A stretch of 46,151 bases of DNA from Duganella sp. (GCA_026225475.1 JAMFSU010000126.1:1-46151), one strand, 5' to 3'. Numbered from the stretch's first letter, positions 15,760 to 24,449 are shown. Numbers and translations are program-made. The notes: generated by a model not told the origin, from the sequence alone.

Positions 15760-17376
15760 TTAGTGTGCGCCCGGTAAGACGGCATCCTTGCGAGTTTTGA
15801 AATCTTCAAATAATTCATCAAGTACGTGGCGTGTGAATTTCCCAATGGCTGCGTATTCAATATCAGTGAGGTTGGCAAGGGATACACGAGCAGACGTATT
15901 TACCACCTCAAAACCCTTCCCCGGAAGCAGTACTACTCCAGTTTCCTCGGCAAGACGAAACAAGAAGCTGACGCCGAGGTCGCTTTTGCTAAACCAGTCT
16001 GCAAATTCATCTCCATAAAGAATTGCTCCTATTTCCTGCAAGTCGATCAACGTGTAGTAGTTGGCATCGTAACGGCGATGAACAACACTCACGCCGATGT
16101 TTTGGTACAGCGTCTGATATCGTTGCCGTATCAATTGTTTTGCCGCATCCTTATAGCGATGTTCCCTGTCCATCAATGCATTGAGCGCGAAGAGTGCCAT
16201 TTGTAATTGCTGAGGCGATGACAAGCCGGCCGTATGATTCAATGCTACGGCGCGGCTGTCGGCGACCAGGCGATCGATGAAACGCAATTTTTCAGGTTCA
16301 TTGGTCAGCGATGAATAACGCGTCTCCAATTGTGATTTTTCATGGTCTGGCAATGCCGCCAGTGCTGTATCGAATACGTTGTCGTCCTGTAATGCAATGG
16401 TGCCCAGACGCCATCCAGTGGCACCGAAATACTTTGAAAATGAATAAACGCATAGTGTATTGCAGGGGCATTTGGCAAATATAGAGACAAAGTTGTCGGT
16501 AAATGTGCCGTATACATCATCGCTGATGATAAATAGATCCGGCCGTTTAGTTTCTACAAAAGCGGCCAGTTGGCTAAGTACCGCATCAGACAAGCGCGTG
16601 GATGGCGGGTTGCTTGGGTTGACCAGGCAGAATATTTTAATGTTGGGGTCCAGCAATTTCGCAATTTCCGACTCCGGCAGTTGCCAGTCGTTGTGCTCAT
16701 CCATGCGAATGTCGACTACTTCGAGGTCATATTCTGCCAAGATCGGAATTTCCAGATACGGTGAAAATATGGGCGTAGCGATGGCAATCTTATCTTTTGA
16801 TTTAATCAAAAAGTTATTGCGTAAGCTTTGGAAGATGTATGTCATGGCGGCGGTTCCGCCTTCGGTCGCAAATACTGAAAAATTGCCATTGCCTGGTAAC
16901 GCGCCAAACATCTCTTGCTTGAGATACGCTTTCACAATCTCTTCTGTATGTGTCAGCATTCTTGGTGGTGTTGGATAGGTGCAGCCGAGAAAAGCGCCGA
17001 CCATCTCGCTCAAAAAGTCATCTCTATTTAGCCCTAACTGATCTTTGACATAGGAAATTGCCGAGCGCAGAAAATGAATGCCGTCCGACTCTTCGCACTG
17101 TTGAGCGTAGGCGTCGAAACGCTGAACCATGCCTTCGCGTTCAGGCAGACCACCAAAGCCGCTATCTAGATATGAGTATGAACGTTCGGCTTCTTTCATC
17201 GCAAAGCCACCCAGTGACAAGAAGGCCCATCTTGGAAGTAGTGCCAAAAAATTGGGATTTCCACGGCCGGCATTCAACATCATTCGTTGTCCGTCGGAAG
17301 TTGCAATATCGATTAGCTTGTCCTTCAACTCAAATGGGCTGAGCTTGGAGAATTGTCCTAAGTCTTGCTGGTTCAT
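15760..17376 (-). CDS. aspD: Bifunctional aspartate transaminase/aspartate 4-decarboxylase
   Basis: PLP enzyme of 538 aa that decarboxylates L-aspartate to L-alanine and CO2. It is longer than ordinary aminotransferases, as AspD/Asd enzymes are. Features include LNAGRGNPNFLALLPR near the N-terminus, FATEGGTAAMTYIFQSL, the cofactor-binding CLVNPSNPPS and ISDDVYGTF, and the lysine motif YSFSKYFGATGWRLG. ATG 17376 has GAAAG upstream; an alternative TTG 17388 adds four residues. It follows the AspT gene on the same strand by about 21 nt, forming the AspT-AspD pair that yields a proton gradient by exchanging aspartate for alanine. Confidence 0.93.
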   Translation of the reverse strand: MNQQDLGQFSKLSPFELKDKLIDIATSDGQRMMLNAGRGNPNFLALLPRWAFLSLGGFAMKEAERSYSYLDSGFGGLPEREGMVQRFDAYAQQCEESDGIHFLRSAISYVKDQLGLNRDDFLSEMVGAFLGCTYPTPPRMLTHTEEIVKAYLKQEMFGALPGNGNFSVFATEGGTAAMTYIFQSLRNNFLIKSKDKIAIATPIFSPYLEIPILAEYDLEVVDIRMDEHNDWQLPESEIAKLLDPNIKIFCLVNPSNPPSTRLSDAVLSQLAAFVETKRPDLFIISDDVYGTFTDNFVSIFAKCPCNTLCVYSFSKYFGATGWRLGTIALQDDNVFDTALAALPDHEKSQLETRYSSLTNEPEKLRFIDRLVADSRAVALNHTAGLSSPQQLQMALFALNALMDREHRYKDAAKQLIRQRYQTLYQNIGVSVVHRRYDANYYTLIDLQEIGAILYGDEFADWFSKSDLGVSFLFRLAEETGVVLLPGKGFEVVNTSARVSLANLTDIEYAAIGKFTRHVLDELFEDFKTRKDAVLPGAH

Positions 17377-17397
17377 ATTTACTTTCAACAGGGAATG

Positions 17398-19107
17398 TTA
17401 CGGAACGGCGTTCTTTGTAATCAAACCGACGATGACTGGCCCCCAAAGCGTGAGGAAGACATTCGCAACGGCATATGTGACAGTAAAGGCGACAACCGGA
17501 GTGGCATTGCCTGTCTTTTCAAGCAATGCCGCGAGTGCCGGATTGGCGCTTCGTCCACCGGCGACGCAGGCTAACGCCTCAATCGGGTTCTGGATGCGAA
17601 GCACATAGTAGGAAAAGAAAAAGGTGACGATCTGTGGAATCAGCGTCACGCCTACGCCGAGTAAGAACAGTGATATTCCGTGCTGTTGAATGGCGACCAG
17701 TGCTTGCGGGCCAGCACCAATACCGACAATACCTACGAAGACGGCCAGACCGAAGTCTCGCAGAAAGGTCGATGCGCCAAGGGGAAGGGCTGAGAATCGG
17801 GGGTGAACACTGCGTAACCAGCCAAAGAAAAGACCCGAGAGTAAACAACCACCGCCGCTGCCAATTGAAATTGGGATGCCCCAAAGTCTAAACTGGATCA
17901 TGCCGATCAAAATACCTATCGTCATACCAATGCCGAAGAAAATAAAATCGGTGACTGCAGCTGCGCTGATCTTGTAACCAATTTTCGATTGCACCCGATC
18001 CAGATCAATCGGGCTTCCGACGAAATGCAGTTCGTCACCGCTTTTCAATGGCAGTTTGCTTAGCAATGGCAGTGTCAACCCCATCCGTTTGACTGCAATC
18101 AGAAAGACGCCATGACGAGTTTTAGAGGGCGTAGTGTCATGTATGTCGGTAATCTGGCGACCACTTAACCGGCGATTGGTCAGAATTATTTCGCGATTTT
18201 CGAGTATCACTTGCATGCCAGCTGGGGCCAGTGTTTCAGGTCCAAAATAGTCGATTGCGTCTTTAATGAGTCCTTTTTTTCCTGTAATCGCAACCTTGTC
18301 GCCGGTTTGCACGATCGTATCATCCGTCAACGATATGATTTTATCGTCGCGGTAAATCGATTCCACCGCTGCATCCGATAGATCGTTGTCGATCGCGGCC
18401 ACTGCTTTGCCGGATGCCTTGCTGCCAGCCATGATGAGGTAGACACGCGTCGTTGTTTCGTACAAGGCATTAAATTGGCCGGGCTCCAGCTCAGAATTTC
18501 CACCTGACATGGTTTGGGCTAGTTTGATCGCTTCCTGCCTGATATCCCATTTCATGACCATCGGGAGGAACCAGCTCACCATGATGATGGGGCCAATTGA
18601 GCCAAAGATGTAGCAGACGGCATAGCCGACTGCAATATTTGTTTCCATTATCTTGGTGACGGCCGGTGTCAGCCCCAACTGTGTTATTGCATCGCCGGCG
18701 GTGCCGATAATCGCTGACTGCGTCAGACCACCGGCCGCCAGTCCTGCTGCCAGTCCTCTGTCGAGATCGAAACCCCAAGCCGCCAGAATGACGCACAATA
18801 GCCCTACGCCACACATCACGAAAGATGATGCTAATTGATTGAGTGAGCGCCGGTTGATTGCATGAAAAAATTGCGGGCCGCCTTGAAAACCAACTGCATA
18901 GATGAAGAGGGCGAAAAAAATTGCCTTGATGTTGCCGTCGATGTTGATACCGATTTGCCCAATGAGAACACCAACCAGTAGCGTTCCTGCGATACCGCCG
19001 AGAACAAAACTGCCAATCTTAATTTTCCCGACTACATAGCCAAGTGCGATTGTTAGAAATAAAGCCAGCAATGGTTGGACGCTCAGTAAATGATGTAGAT
19101 ATGCCAT
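17398..19107 (-). CDS. aspT: Aspartate:alanine antiporter
   Basis: Membrane protein of 569 aa of the aspartate:alanine exchanger family. Two hydrophobic halves flank a central soluble region with two RCK_C/TrkA_C-like segments (AIDNDLSDAAVESIYRDD and IILTNRRLSGRQITDIHD). Each half carries a family-type motif, GGLTQSAIIGTAGDAI near residue 155 and CVAGGRSANPALAALLE near 530. ATG 19107 is chosen because GGAAG precedes it; a longer frame back to 19206 adds an implausible extra hydrophobic stretch. Electrogenic exchange of aspartate for alanine coupled to cytoplasmic decarboxylation conserves energy and consumes a proton. Confidence 0.92.
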   Translation of the reverse strand: MAYLHHLLSVQPLLALFLTIALGYVVGKIKIGSFVLGGIAGTLLVGVLIGQIGINIDGNIKAIFFALFIYAVGFQGGPQFFHAINRRSLNQLASSFVMCGVGLLCVILAAWGFDLDRGLAAGLAAGGLTQSAIIGTAGDAITQLGLTPAVTKIMETNIAVGYAVCYIFGSIGPIIMVSWFLPMVMKWDIRQEAIKLAQTMSGGNSELEPGQFNALYETTTRVYLIMAGSKASGKAVAAIDNDLSDAAVESIYRDDKIISLTDDTIVQTGDKVAITGKKGLIKDAIDYFGPETLAPAGMQVILENREIILTNRRLSGRQITDIHDTTPSKTRHGVFLIAVKRMGLTLPLLSKLPLKSGDELHFVGSPIDLDRVQSKIGYKISAAAVTDFIFFGIGMTIGILIGMIQFRLWGIPISIGSGGGCLLSGLFFGWLRSVHPRFSALPLGASTFLRDFGLAVFVGIVGIGAGPQALVAIQQHGISLFLLGVGVTLIPQIVTFFFSYYVLRIQNPIEALACVAGGRSANPALAALLEKTGNATPVVAFTVTYAVANVFLTLWGPVIVGLITKNAVP

Positions 19108-19385
19108 GCGGTCTTCCAAAAGTAGGTTAAATGAAAAAATAGAAGGGACCAGTGCTGTTTTCAGCAGGAAGACCGGTAACGAGAGTAGCGCTAGCAACAC
19201 AATCACGAGGCTCAGACATGCCGCAGCCGATCAAGTCTGCGTTGAAGCGGCGAGTAGCTTCTTGAAAGAAACGGGAGACTTTCCTGCGCAAGCGCTACAC
19301 ATCGACGCATCTGAAAATGATCGCCGGAAAAGAAGGTCGCAATGGGTGGGTAATTCCTGAGAAGTACCGTCAGTAGTTTGCTGAA

Positions 19386-20198
19386 CTATTCGCTTGTGAT
19401 CGAAGACGCCTCATACCCCTTGCGGTGGTAGTGCCGATAAAGAGTTATGTCTGCGTCGCGGTTCCATTCCTGCTTGGGGTCATAGCTCGGAGAAATGCGC
19501 ACGGCATCCTGACTCAGATCTACTGTAACGGTCTTGTCCGGCCAGTGCACTCCGGTGATCCACTCTGGCGCGATGAGTACCTTGTGACCACTCCACCAAT
19601 GACTGGTTTCTACAATGAGGTAGTGGATGGCCCAAGTCTTTTCGTCAATGAGAAAGTCGGTGACATGCCCAATTTCCCCGTCCTTTGCTATCAGTTTGTA
19701 GCCGGTGATGTTTTTGCAACTGCGCAAGTGCGGGTCATCGACATTGCGACGAATCTGTTCAATGCGTGAATAGGCCTCTGTCTTCCGTAGATGAACGGTA
19801 CGGTCAGCTTCATATTCGGGATAGTAAGGTTCCATTGCATAGGGGAAAAGTCCATCGCCCCAGATACTGGCGCCCCCCCAATAAAAAGGATAACCGTAGT
19901 AGTCCAAATATTGTTCTTCGTTTTGTCGTGATATCGGCTTGTCCGTATTGATGCTTGGACTATGCTCGACTTGCTCTTTCGTGATGATGGCCGGAAATGT
20001 CTTTTCCTGCCAGTCAGCCTTACCTAGAGAAATTGGCGAAATTAATACCATCCTGCCAGTCAGCCAAAAGCCGGTGTTCACTACAAGGTAGCGAGCGACC
20101 CAGACCTGATCGTCAAAGTAAATATCTTTCACGTGCCCGATCTGACCATTGGTCGCACTGATCGTGGCGTTTTCCATATCTTTCACGCTATGTAACAT
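19386..20198 (-). CDS. Protein with two PRC-barrel domains
   Basis: Soluble protein of 270 aa without a signal peptide. Two PRC-barrel units are visible: residues about 10-80 (NGQIGHVKDIYFDDQVWVAR) and about 165-240 (DGEIGHVTDFLIDEKTWAIH), each followed by a tryptophan-rich W(S/L)xGxxVLI strand. They are joined by a tyrosine-rich linker (DYYGYPFYWGGASIWGDG). PRC barrels bind other proteins or RNA; double versions are common in stress clusters of soil proteobacteria. An operator-like site at 20355 may control it. No specific function is assignable. The 19108-19385 gap, upstream of aspT, shows nothing firm. Confidence 0.85.
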   Translation of the reverse strand: MLHSVKDMENATISATNGQIGHVKDIYFDDQVWVARYLVVNTGFWLTGRMVLISPISLGKADWQEKTFPAIITKEQVEHSPSINTDKPISRQNEEQYLDYYGYPFYWGGASIWGDGLFPYAMEPYYPEYEADRTVHLRKTEAYSRIEQIRRNVDDPHLRSCKNITGYKLIAKDGEIGHVTDFLIDEKTWAIHYLIVETSHWWSGHKVLIAPEWITGVHWPDKTVTVDLSQDAVRISPSYDPKQEWNRDADITLYRHYHRKGYEASSITSE

Positions 20199-20329
20199 GC
20201 CGCATTCCTTTCATATAACTGTCGTGAGGTCACTGATGATTTTTCTCTAATCGTCGTCAATGTCGTGTGTCAATACGATGAGGAGTCCAAGCGAGGTTAA
20301 TTGACGTAAGGGACTATCCATACGACATA

Positions 20330-20374
20330 TATTCAGTCATTAGTCAATCTCAGGTCTGTTCGCTGGCGTACTGT
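20330..20374 (-). promoter_or_regulatory. Weak Crp/Fnr-like operator upstream of the PRC-barrel gene
   Basis: TCTGTTCG-CTGG-CGTACTGT (20355-20374) is the most divergent member of the operator family. Reading toward the PRC-barrel gene, a poor -10 (within 20330-20336) sits at about the expected distance. A second half-site (CATGTTCGGACAG) follows near 20380. The remaining 20199-20600 region has no other gene or signal I can support. Confidence 0.4.
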
Positions 20375-20619
20375 GTTTCCATGTTCGGACAGTAAGCTCG
20401 TTGGCATTTTTTCAAACAACCCAATGCGGCGGACGACGTGTCACGAAAGTCAGCCTGAGTACGGTAAAAAGCGCTCAGACCAGGCGATATGATCGTGTCG
20501 AATAAAAGGAAATCGTGCGTACCATTAAATGACGGTTTTACGTGGATAACTTTAATGTCGCCCGGATATTAACTCCTGCCATGCGCAGAAAACGCGCTAT
20601 TGCGTTCCTATCGGCCTTA

Positions 20620-20664
20620 TATGTTAGACATCGAACATACAAGTCATCTTCGCTTCTATACACT
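20620..20664 (+). promoter_or_regulatory. Crp/Fnr-like operator and class II promoter, first crp/fnr gene
   Basis: Operator TATGTTAG-ACAT-CGAACATA (20620-20639), with -10-like TACACT (20659-20664) 29.5 bp from its centre. The downstream ACTGAAAA matches the ACTGAAAG of the second gene's promoter. The predicted start is near 20671, about 50 nt before the coding start, which suggests autoregulation. Confidence 0.75.
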
Positions 20665-20722
20665 GAAAAAAAACCTCCACACTCTATGGCAGGCCTTTAA
20701 TTAACCTGCATAAAACGACTCA

Positions 20723-21442
20723 ATGATTCCATGGATTGGTGCTAAAAAAAATCAATTACTAGCGGCACTGTCTGAGGTAGAACTGGAGCGATGGCGGTCT
20801 CAACTGGAAGTGGTCGAGATGCCGCTGGGTCAGGTATTGTACGAATCGGGCGGTGTGCTCGAATACGTCTATTTCCCTACCTCTGCCATCGTTTCCATCT
20901 TGTACGTCCTGGAAAACGGATCTACAGCTGAAATCGCTGTCGTCGGTAACGAAGGAATCATCGGTATCTCCTTGTTCATTGGCGGTGAATCAACCTGCAG
21001 CCGCGCTGTTGTCCAGAGCGCCGGACATGGTTTTCGCATGCCCGAAAAAATTCTGAATGACGAATTCTACCGTTCAGGTCCAGTCCTGCAATTACTCTTG
21101 CGCTACACCCAGGCCCTAATTGCCCAGATGGCGCAGACAGCCATCTGCAACCGGCACCACACTTTGTCCCAGCAACTTTGTCGTTGGCTGTTGTTGAGCC
21201 TGGATCGCCTGGAGGCCAATGAACTGGTAATTACACAGGAATTGATCGCCAATATGCTGGGCGTACGGCGTGAAACCGTGACAGAAAGCGCGCACAAGTT
21301 GCAAAACGAGGGCGTTATCAAGTACGTCCGAGGTCGCATCACCGTGCTGGACAGGCATGGCCTGGAACAGCGCAGTTGCGAATGCTACGGCGTCGTCAAG
21401 CGCGAATATGAGCGCCTTTTATCCACAAAGACAGTGGCTTGA
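20723..21442 (+). CDS. Crp/Fnr-family regulator, paralogue 1
   Basis: Protein of 239 aa: a cyclic-nucleotide-binding-fold sensor (about 15-125), a long dimer helix (about 120-140) and a C-terminal winged helix. The recognition helix RRETVTESAHKL (182-193) keeps the Arg and Glu of Crp RE-TV-GR but has Glu where Crp has Arg185, predicting a half-site with TGT but not TGTGA. Cysteines are at 92, 142, 153, 219 and 221; the C-terminal C-x-C-Y is shared by all three paralogues. There is no N-terminal Fnr-type cysteine cluster. ATG 20723 lacks a strong ribosome-binding site. Confidence 0.93.
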   Translation: MIPWIGAKKNQLLAALSEVELERWRSQLEVVEMPLGQVLYESGGVLEYVYFPTSAIVSILYVLENGSTAEIAVVGNEGIIGISLFIGGESTCSRAVVQSAGHGFRMPEKILNDEFYRSGPVLQLLLRYTQALIAQMAQTAICNRHHTLSQQLCRWLLLSLDRLEANELVITQELIANMLGVRRETVTESAHKLQNEGVIKYVRGRITVLDRHGLEQRSCECYGVVKREYERLLSTKTVA

Positions 21443-21480
21443 ATCAGCATTTTCATGGTTTCTGGTCGGGATCCAGACGG

Positions 21481-21535
21481 GCGTCGGTCTAGTGCTCCCT
21501 GCTGCGCAATTTGCTTTGCGGCGACGCTATTTTTT
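21481..21535 (+). terminator. Hairpin terminator after Crp/Fnr paralogue 1
   Basis: GCGTCG (21481-21486) pairs with CGACGC (21522-21527), with an inner CGCAA-TTGCG stem (21505-21520), followed by TATTTTTTG. It overlaps the 3' end of the convergent small gene and may serve both strands. Confidence 0.6.
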
Positions 21536-21715
21536 GTACGGATAGTTTCTGCCAGCACCGTGCTCTTTGGCGCGAGGCAGGCGATAGTCCTTATCTTTGC
21601 CCATCTCATGTGAATCCTCACCGTCTTCACGCAGGCGATTTTGGCTGTGGCGTGTTTCGTCTTGAAGATCCAGGTCTTCTTCGTCATCAGACGGAAAGTA
21701 CTTCCTTTTATTCAT
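21527..21715 (-). CDS. Small highly charged hypothetical protein
   Basis: A 62-aa hydrophilic protein (begins MNKRKYFPSDDEEDLDLQDE, ends GAGRNYPYKK) with dense acidic and basic residues and no hydrophobic core, so probably intrinsically disordered. ATG 21715 has a TGGAGC site 6 nt upstream; a longer frame to 21775 lacks one. The operator at 21851-21870 with -10 TAGCAT points at this gene, which supports its reality. No family is recognised. Small charged proteins of this kind can be stress or nucleic-acid-associated. Confidence 0.6.
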   Translation of the reverse strand: MNKRKYFPSDDEEDLDLQDETRHSQNRLREDGEDSHEMGKDKDYRLPRAKEHGAGRNYPYKK

Positions 21716-21825
21716 ATTGCGCTCCATAGCGTTGACATACATAGTCTTGCCCGGTCCTCGGGCGAGGTATCGCATCGTATTGACTTGCTGGCATTCGTAT
21801 TGACAATCGATGTTTTTGTTCGCTC

Positions 21826-21870
21826 ATGCTATTGGCATCCTTGAGCTTGCTCTGTGCGTCAAAGCACATA
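21826..21870 (-). promoter_or_regulatory. Crp/Fnr-like operator and promoter for the small charged protein
   Basis: Operator TCTGTGCG-TCAA-AGCACATA (21851-21870). On the minus strand TAGCAT (21831-21826) lies 29.5 bp from the operator centre, with a start near 21819 and a leader of about 100 nt. On the plus strand TGAAAT at the mirrored distance is possible but has no gene close by. Confidence 0.62.
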
Positions 21871-22133
21871 GCGTGGACAACACATCACGTGAAATCACCA
21901 GATGGTCGGCGACGTCTCTACACCTGGACTTTGCCATACCTGATTTTGTCGCCAGATCGTGCTCTGTCACGTTGTCTGCTGTGCCCCATATAGCGCGGAA
22001 ACATAGCGGGAAGGGGCGCCACTGCTTCATCAACTATCAAGTCATAGCATTGTCATAGTGGCATCTTTTATGCGCATTAAAGCGTTAGCGGAAACAGGTA
22101 AATTTCATGGGCTCATTCAGTGTGCAGAATTGT

Positions 22134-22178
22134 ATGTACGATACCGCACATATAAAAAGTTCTTGAGCGCCTATACTG
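22134..22178 (+). promoter_or_regulatory. Crp/Fnr-like operator and class II promoter, second crp/fnr gene
   Basis: Operator TATGTACG-ATAC-CGCACATA (22134-22153), with -10 TATACT (22173-22178) 29.5 bp from the centre. The predicted start at 22185 places the operator at -41.5. No good -35 box is present, as expected for an activator-dependent promoter. Confidence 0.8.
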
Positions 22179-22242
22179 AAAGAATGTCTACTTCCTGCAT
22201 GCCTTATTCGGCATCTGACTTTAATTTTTGAGAAGCGACACG

Positions 22243-22962
22243 ATGATTTCCCTGCTTGATGCACAAAAAAATCAACTACTTGCCGTACTACCGGAGGCCG
22301 AATTGCAGCGCTGGCTGCCACAGTTGGAAACAATCGAAATGCCTTTGGGGCAAGTCATATATGAAGCAGGCAGTACGCTTGGCTATGTTTACTTTCCTAC
22401 CACGGCCATCGTCTCCCTCCTGTACGTCATGGAAGACGGCGCTTCGGCAGAGATCGCGGTCGTCGGCAACGAAGGCATCGTAGGCATTTCTTTGTTCATG
22501 GGCGGAGAGTCGACCTCCAGTCGAGCCGTGGTGCAGAGCGCCGGAAAAGGATTTCGTCTACGCAGCCAGAGCATGAAGGAAGAATTCAATCGCGCCGGCC
22601 CGGTCTTGCATTTGCTGTTGCGTTATACCCAGGCGCTGATTACGCAGATGTCGCAAACGGCTGTTTGCAATCGGCATCACTCTCTGGACCAGCAGTTGTG
22701 CCGCTGGTTACTACTAAGCCTTGATCGCCTGGCGAGCAACGAGCTGGTCATGACGCAGGAGCTGATTGCCAACATGCTTGGGGTGCGCCGCGAAGGAGTG
22801 ACCGAAGGGGCGCTCAAATTGCAGCGCGCCGGCTTGATCAGCTATGCGCGTGGACGCATCACCGTGCTTGACAGGCCCGGTTTGGAATTGCGTACCTGCG
22901 AATGCTATGCCGTGGTCAAGAAAGAATATGATCGTTTGCTGCCCTCCAGACAGGCAGGCTGA
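22243..22962 (+). CDS. Crp/Fnr-family regulator, paralogue 2
   Basis: Protein of 239 aa, colinear with paralogue 1 and very similar along its whole length (QKNQLLAVLPEAELQRWLPQ, GNEGIVGISLFMGGESTSSR, TQELIANMLGVRR). The recognition helix RREGVTEGALKL retains Arg-Glu and the Arg185-to-Glu change. The C-terminus again has C-E-C-Y. ATG 22243 has GAGAAG 7 nt upstream; an earlier in-frame TTG at 22228 is less likely. Probably a local duplication of paralogue 1. Confidence 0.93.
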   Translation: MISLLDAQKNQLLAVLPEAELQRWLPQLETIEMPLGQVIYEAGSTLGYVYFPTTAIVSLLYVMEDGASAEIAVVGNEGIVGISLFMGGESTSSRAVVQSAGKGFRLRSQSMKEEFNRAGPVLHLLLRYTQALITQMSQTAVCNRHHSLDQQLCRWLLLSLDRLASNELVMTQELIANMLGVRREGVTEGALKLQRAGLISYARGRITVLDRPGLELRTCECYAVVKKEYDRLLPSRQAG

Positions 22963-22985
22963 CGCCAGTTTGGCAGCACCAGCTG

Positions 22986-23006
22986 GGCAGACTTTGTTTG
23001 TCTGCC
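22986..23006 (+). terminator. Hairpin after Crp/Fnr paralogue 2
   Basis: GGCAGAC-TTTGTTT-GTCTGCC is a perfect 7-bp stem beginning 24 nt after the stop codon. Only a pyrimidine-rich tract follows, so termination may be partial. Confidence 0.5.
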
Positions 23007-23031
23007 GCTGTTGCTTTCCCAGCACCGATGC

Positions 23032-23076
23032 TATGTGCGTTGACACACAGTGGTTTCCCCCAGGCAATCATATACT
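23032..23076 (+). promoter_or_regulatory. Crp/Fnr-like operator and class II promoter, third crp/fnr gene
   Basis: Operator TATGTGCG-TTGA-CACACAGT (23032-23051) and -10 TATACT (23071-23076), again exactly 29.5 bp from the centre. The predicted start is near 23083, about 88 nt before the coding start. Confidence 0.78.
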
Positions 23077-23170
23077 TGAGTGCGCTGCCACCGTGGTGGC
23101 GTCCTTCTGATCAAGCAGATTCACGCTCTCGACGCGAATCTGGAGGCGACGCTATCAAGGAGCATCTTGC

Positions 23171-23869
23171 TTGTCCACTGATATCAATCAACTGATTAAA
23201 CGGCTTCCCCACAAGGAACGCCATCGCCTGCTGGCGCTCAGCGAACCGGTAATTCTAGAGCTGTCCCAAGTCCTGAGCGACGCTGGCGGAGTTACCGACT
23301 ATGTTTATTTCCCTACCGCAGGATTCATATCGTTGGTCGCCGTGATCGAAGGAAGCTCCGGTGTGGAAGTCGGCATGGTAGGACGCGAAGGCATGTTGGG
23401 CATCCAGGCCGTACTCGGTGTCACGACGGCGCCGCTGCATTCGCTCGTGCAAGGCGCCGGAACAGCCTGGCGTATAGACATCGCATCGTTCCAACGCGAA
23501 CTGCTGGTCAGTCCGGTATTGCAGGGCAGTTTGCATCGTTATATGTACGTATTGATGGTGCAGTTGGCCACCTCGGCCGCTTGCCTACGTTTTCATCTCA
23601 TTGGTCAGCGTCTGGCGCGTTGGCTGTTGATGACGCAAGACCGTGCCTGCTCCGACCATTTACACGTAACGCACGAATTTCTTGCCTACATGCTAGGTGT
23701 ACGGCGCGTGGGCATTACCACTGCGGCGTCTGCCTTGCAACGAGCGGGCCTGATTGAATATCAACGGGGAAGTCTCATTGTGCTGGACCGGGCAGGTTTA
23801 GAGGCGGCGGCGTGCAGTTGCTATGCCGCGCATCGGCATACTTACGCCGATTTGCTGGAGCGTCCGTAA
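23171..23869 (+). CDS. Crp/Fnr-family regulator, paralogue 3 (divergent)
   Basis: Protein of 232 aa with the same fold and order but clearly diverged from the other two. The sensor has SDAGGVTDYVYFPTAGFISL and GREGMLGIQAVLG. The helix-turn-helix is HEFLAYMLGVRRVGITTAASAL, where the Crp Glu181 equivalent is Val and Arg185 is Thr, so its DNA specificity probably differs. C-x-C-Y is kept near the C-terminus (AACSCY). TTG 23171 is supported by AAGGAG about 8 nt upstream. Confidence 0.9.
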   Translation: MSTDINQLIKRLPHKERHRLLALSEPVILELSQVLSDAGGVTDYVYFPTAGFISLVAVIEGSSGVEVGMVGREGMLGIQAVLGVTTAPLHSLVQGAGTAWRIDIASFQRELLVSPVLQGSLHRYMYVLMVQLATSAACLRFHLIGQRLARWLLMTQDRACSDHLHVTHEFLAYMLGVRRVGITTAASALQRAGLIEYQRGSLIVLDRAGLEAAACSCYAAHRHTYADLLERP

Positions 23870-24178
23870 GTTGCATACTGGCAACGTGCTAAGGAAGAAT
23901 GGCGTCGTTGCTTAATTCTCATTTTTACGATGCTAGGTGATGCAGCGCACGGAGAAGATGAGTCGCATGCGCTATCTTTGGGCTGTCTTTGCTGACGTGA
24001 TGCAAATCATGGCAGTGGACGGCGCCATCATTTCCCCTTCGGGCGCTGTCGGGATGAATCCCGCTCCGGCGGGATGAATCGATGACGACACTCCAGGCGG
24101 ACTACCGGGGCTGGCGGTCGGGAAATATACCAGCACCAATTTTTTCTCCTACCATGGCGTGAATGCCAAGGATTGACC
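23870..24178. other. Gap after Crp/Fnr paralogue 3
   Basis: No gene is convincing here. A perfect hairpin ATCCCGC-TCCG-GCGGGAT lies at 24058-24075, inside a direct repeat of CGGGATGAATC (24050 and 24070). There is no T tract after the hairpin. Confidence 0.5.
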
Positions 24179-24256
24179 ATGCATCATGGAAGAGTATTGA
24201 TCGCGGTGGCATTGCTGATCATGTGCATTATTACGCCGATCTCCGCGATATTCTGA
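24179..24256 (+). CDS. Possible 25-aa membrane peptide
   Basis: ATG 24179 follows AAGGA by 6-7 nt and opens a 25-codon frame (MHHGRVLIAVALLIMCIITP then ISAIF-stop) that is almost wholly a hydrophobic helix. It could be a single-TM small protein, or a signal-peptide stump of a decayed gene. It lies just upstream of the predicted small RNA. No family is recognised. Confidence 0.4.
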   Translation: MHHGRVLIAVALLIMCIITPISAIF

Positions 24257-24449
24257 TCGCGTGGATGCTATGGATGTGCGTCATTTTGACTGTCGCGATT
24301 CCTACCGATCCAGGCGCAGACATCCCATCACGTTTTTCCAGAAACAATACGGTAAGAAAACCTCTTCGGCATGCACTGACGACGGCAACCTCGGCATGAA
24401 CTCAGCGCCGCGCATCATTTTCCCCGCAAATTTCCACCGTTCAAACGTA

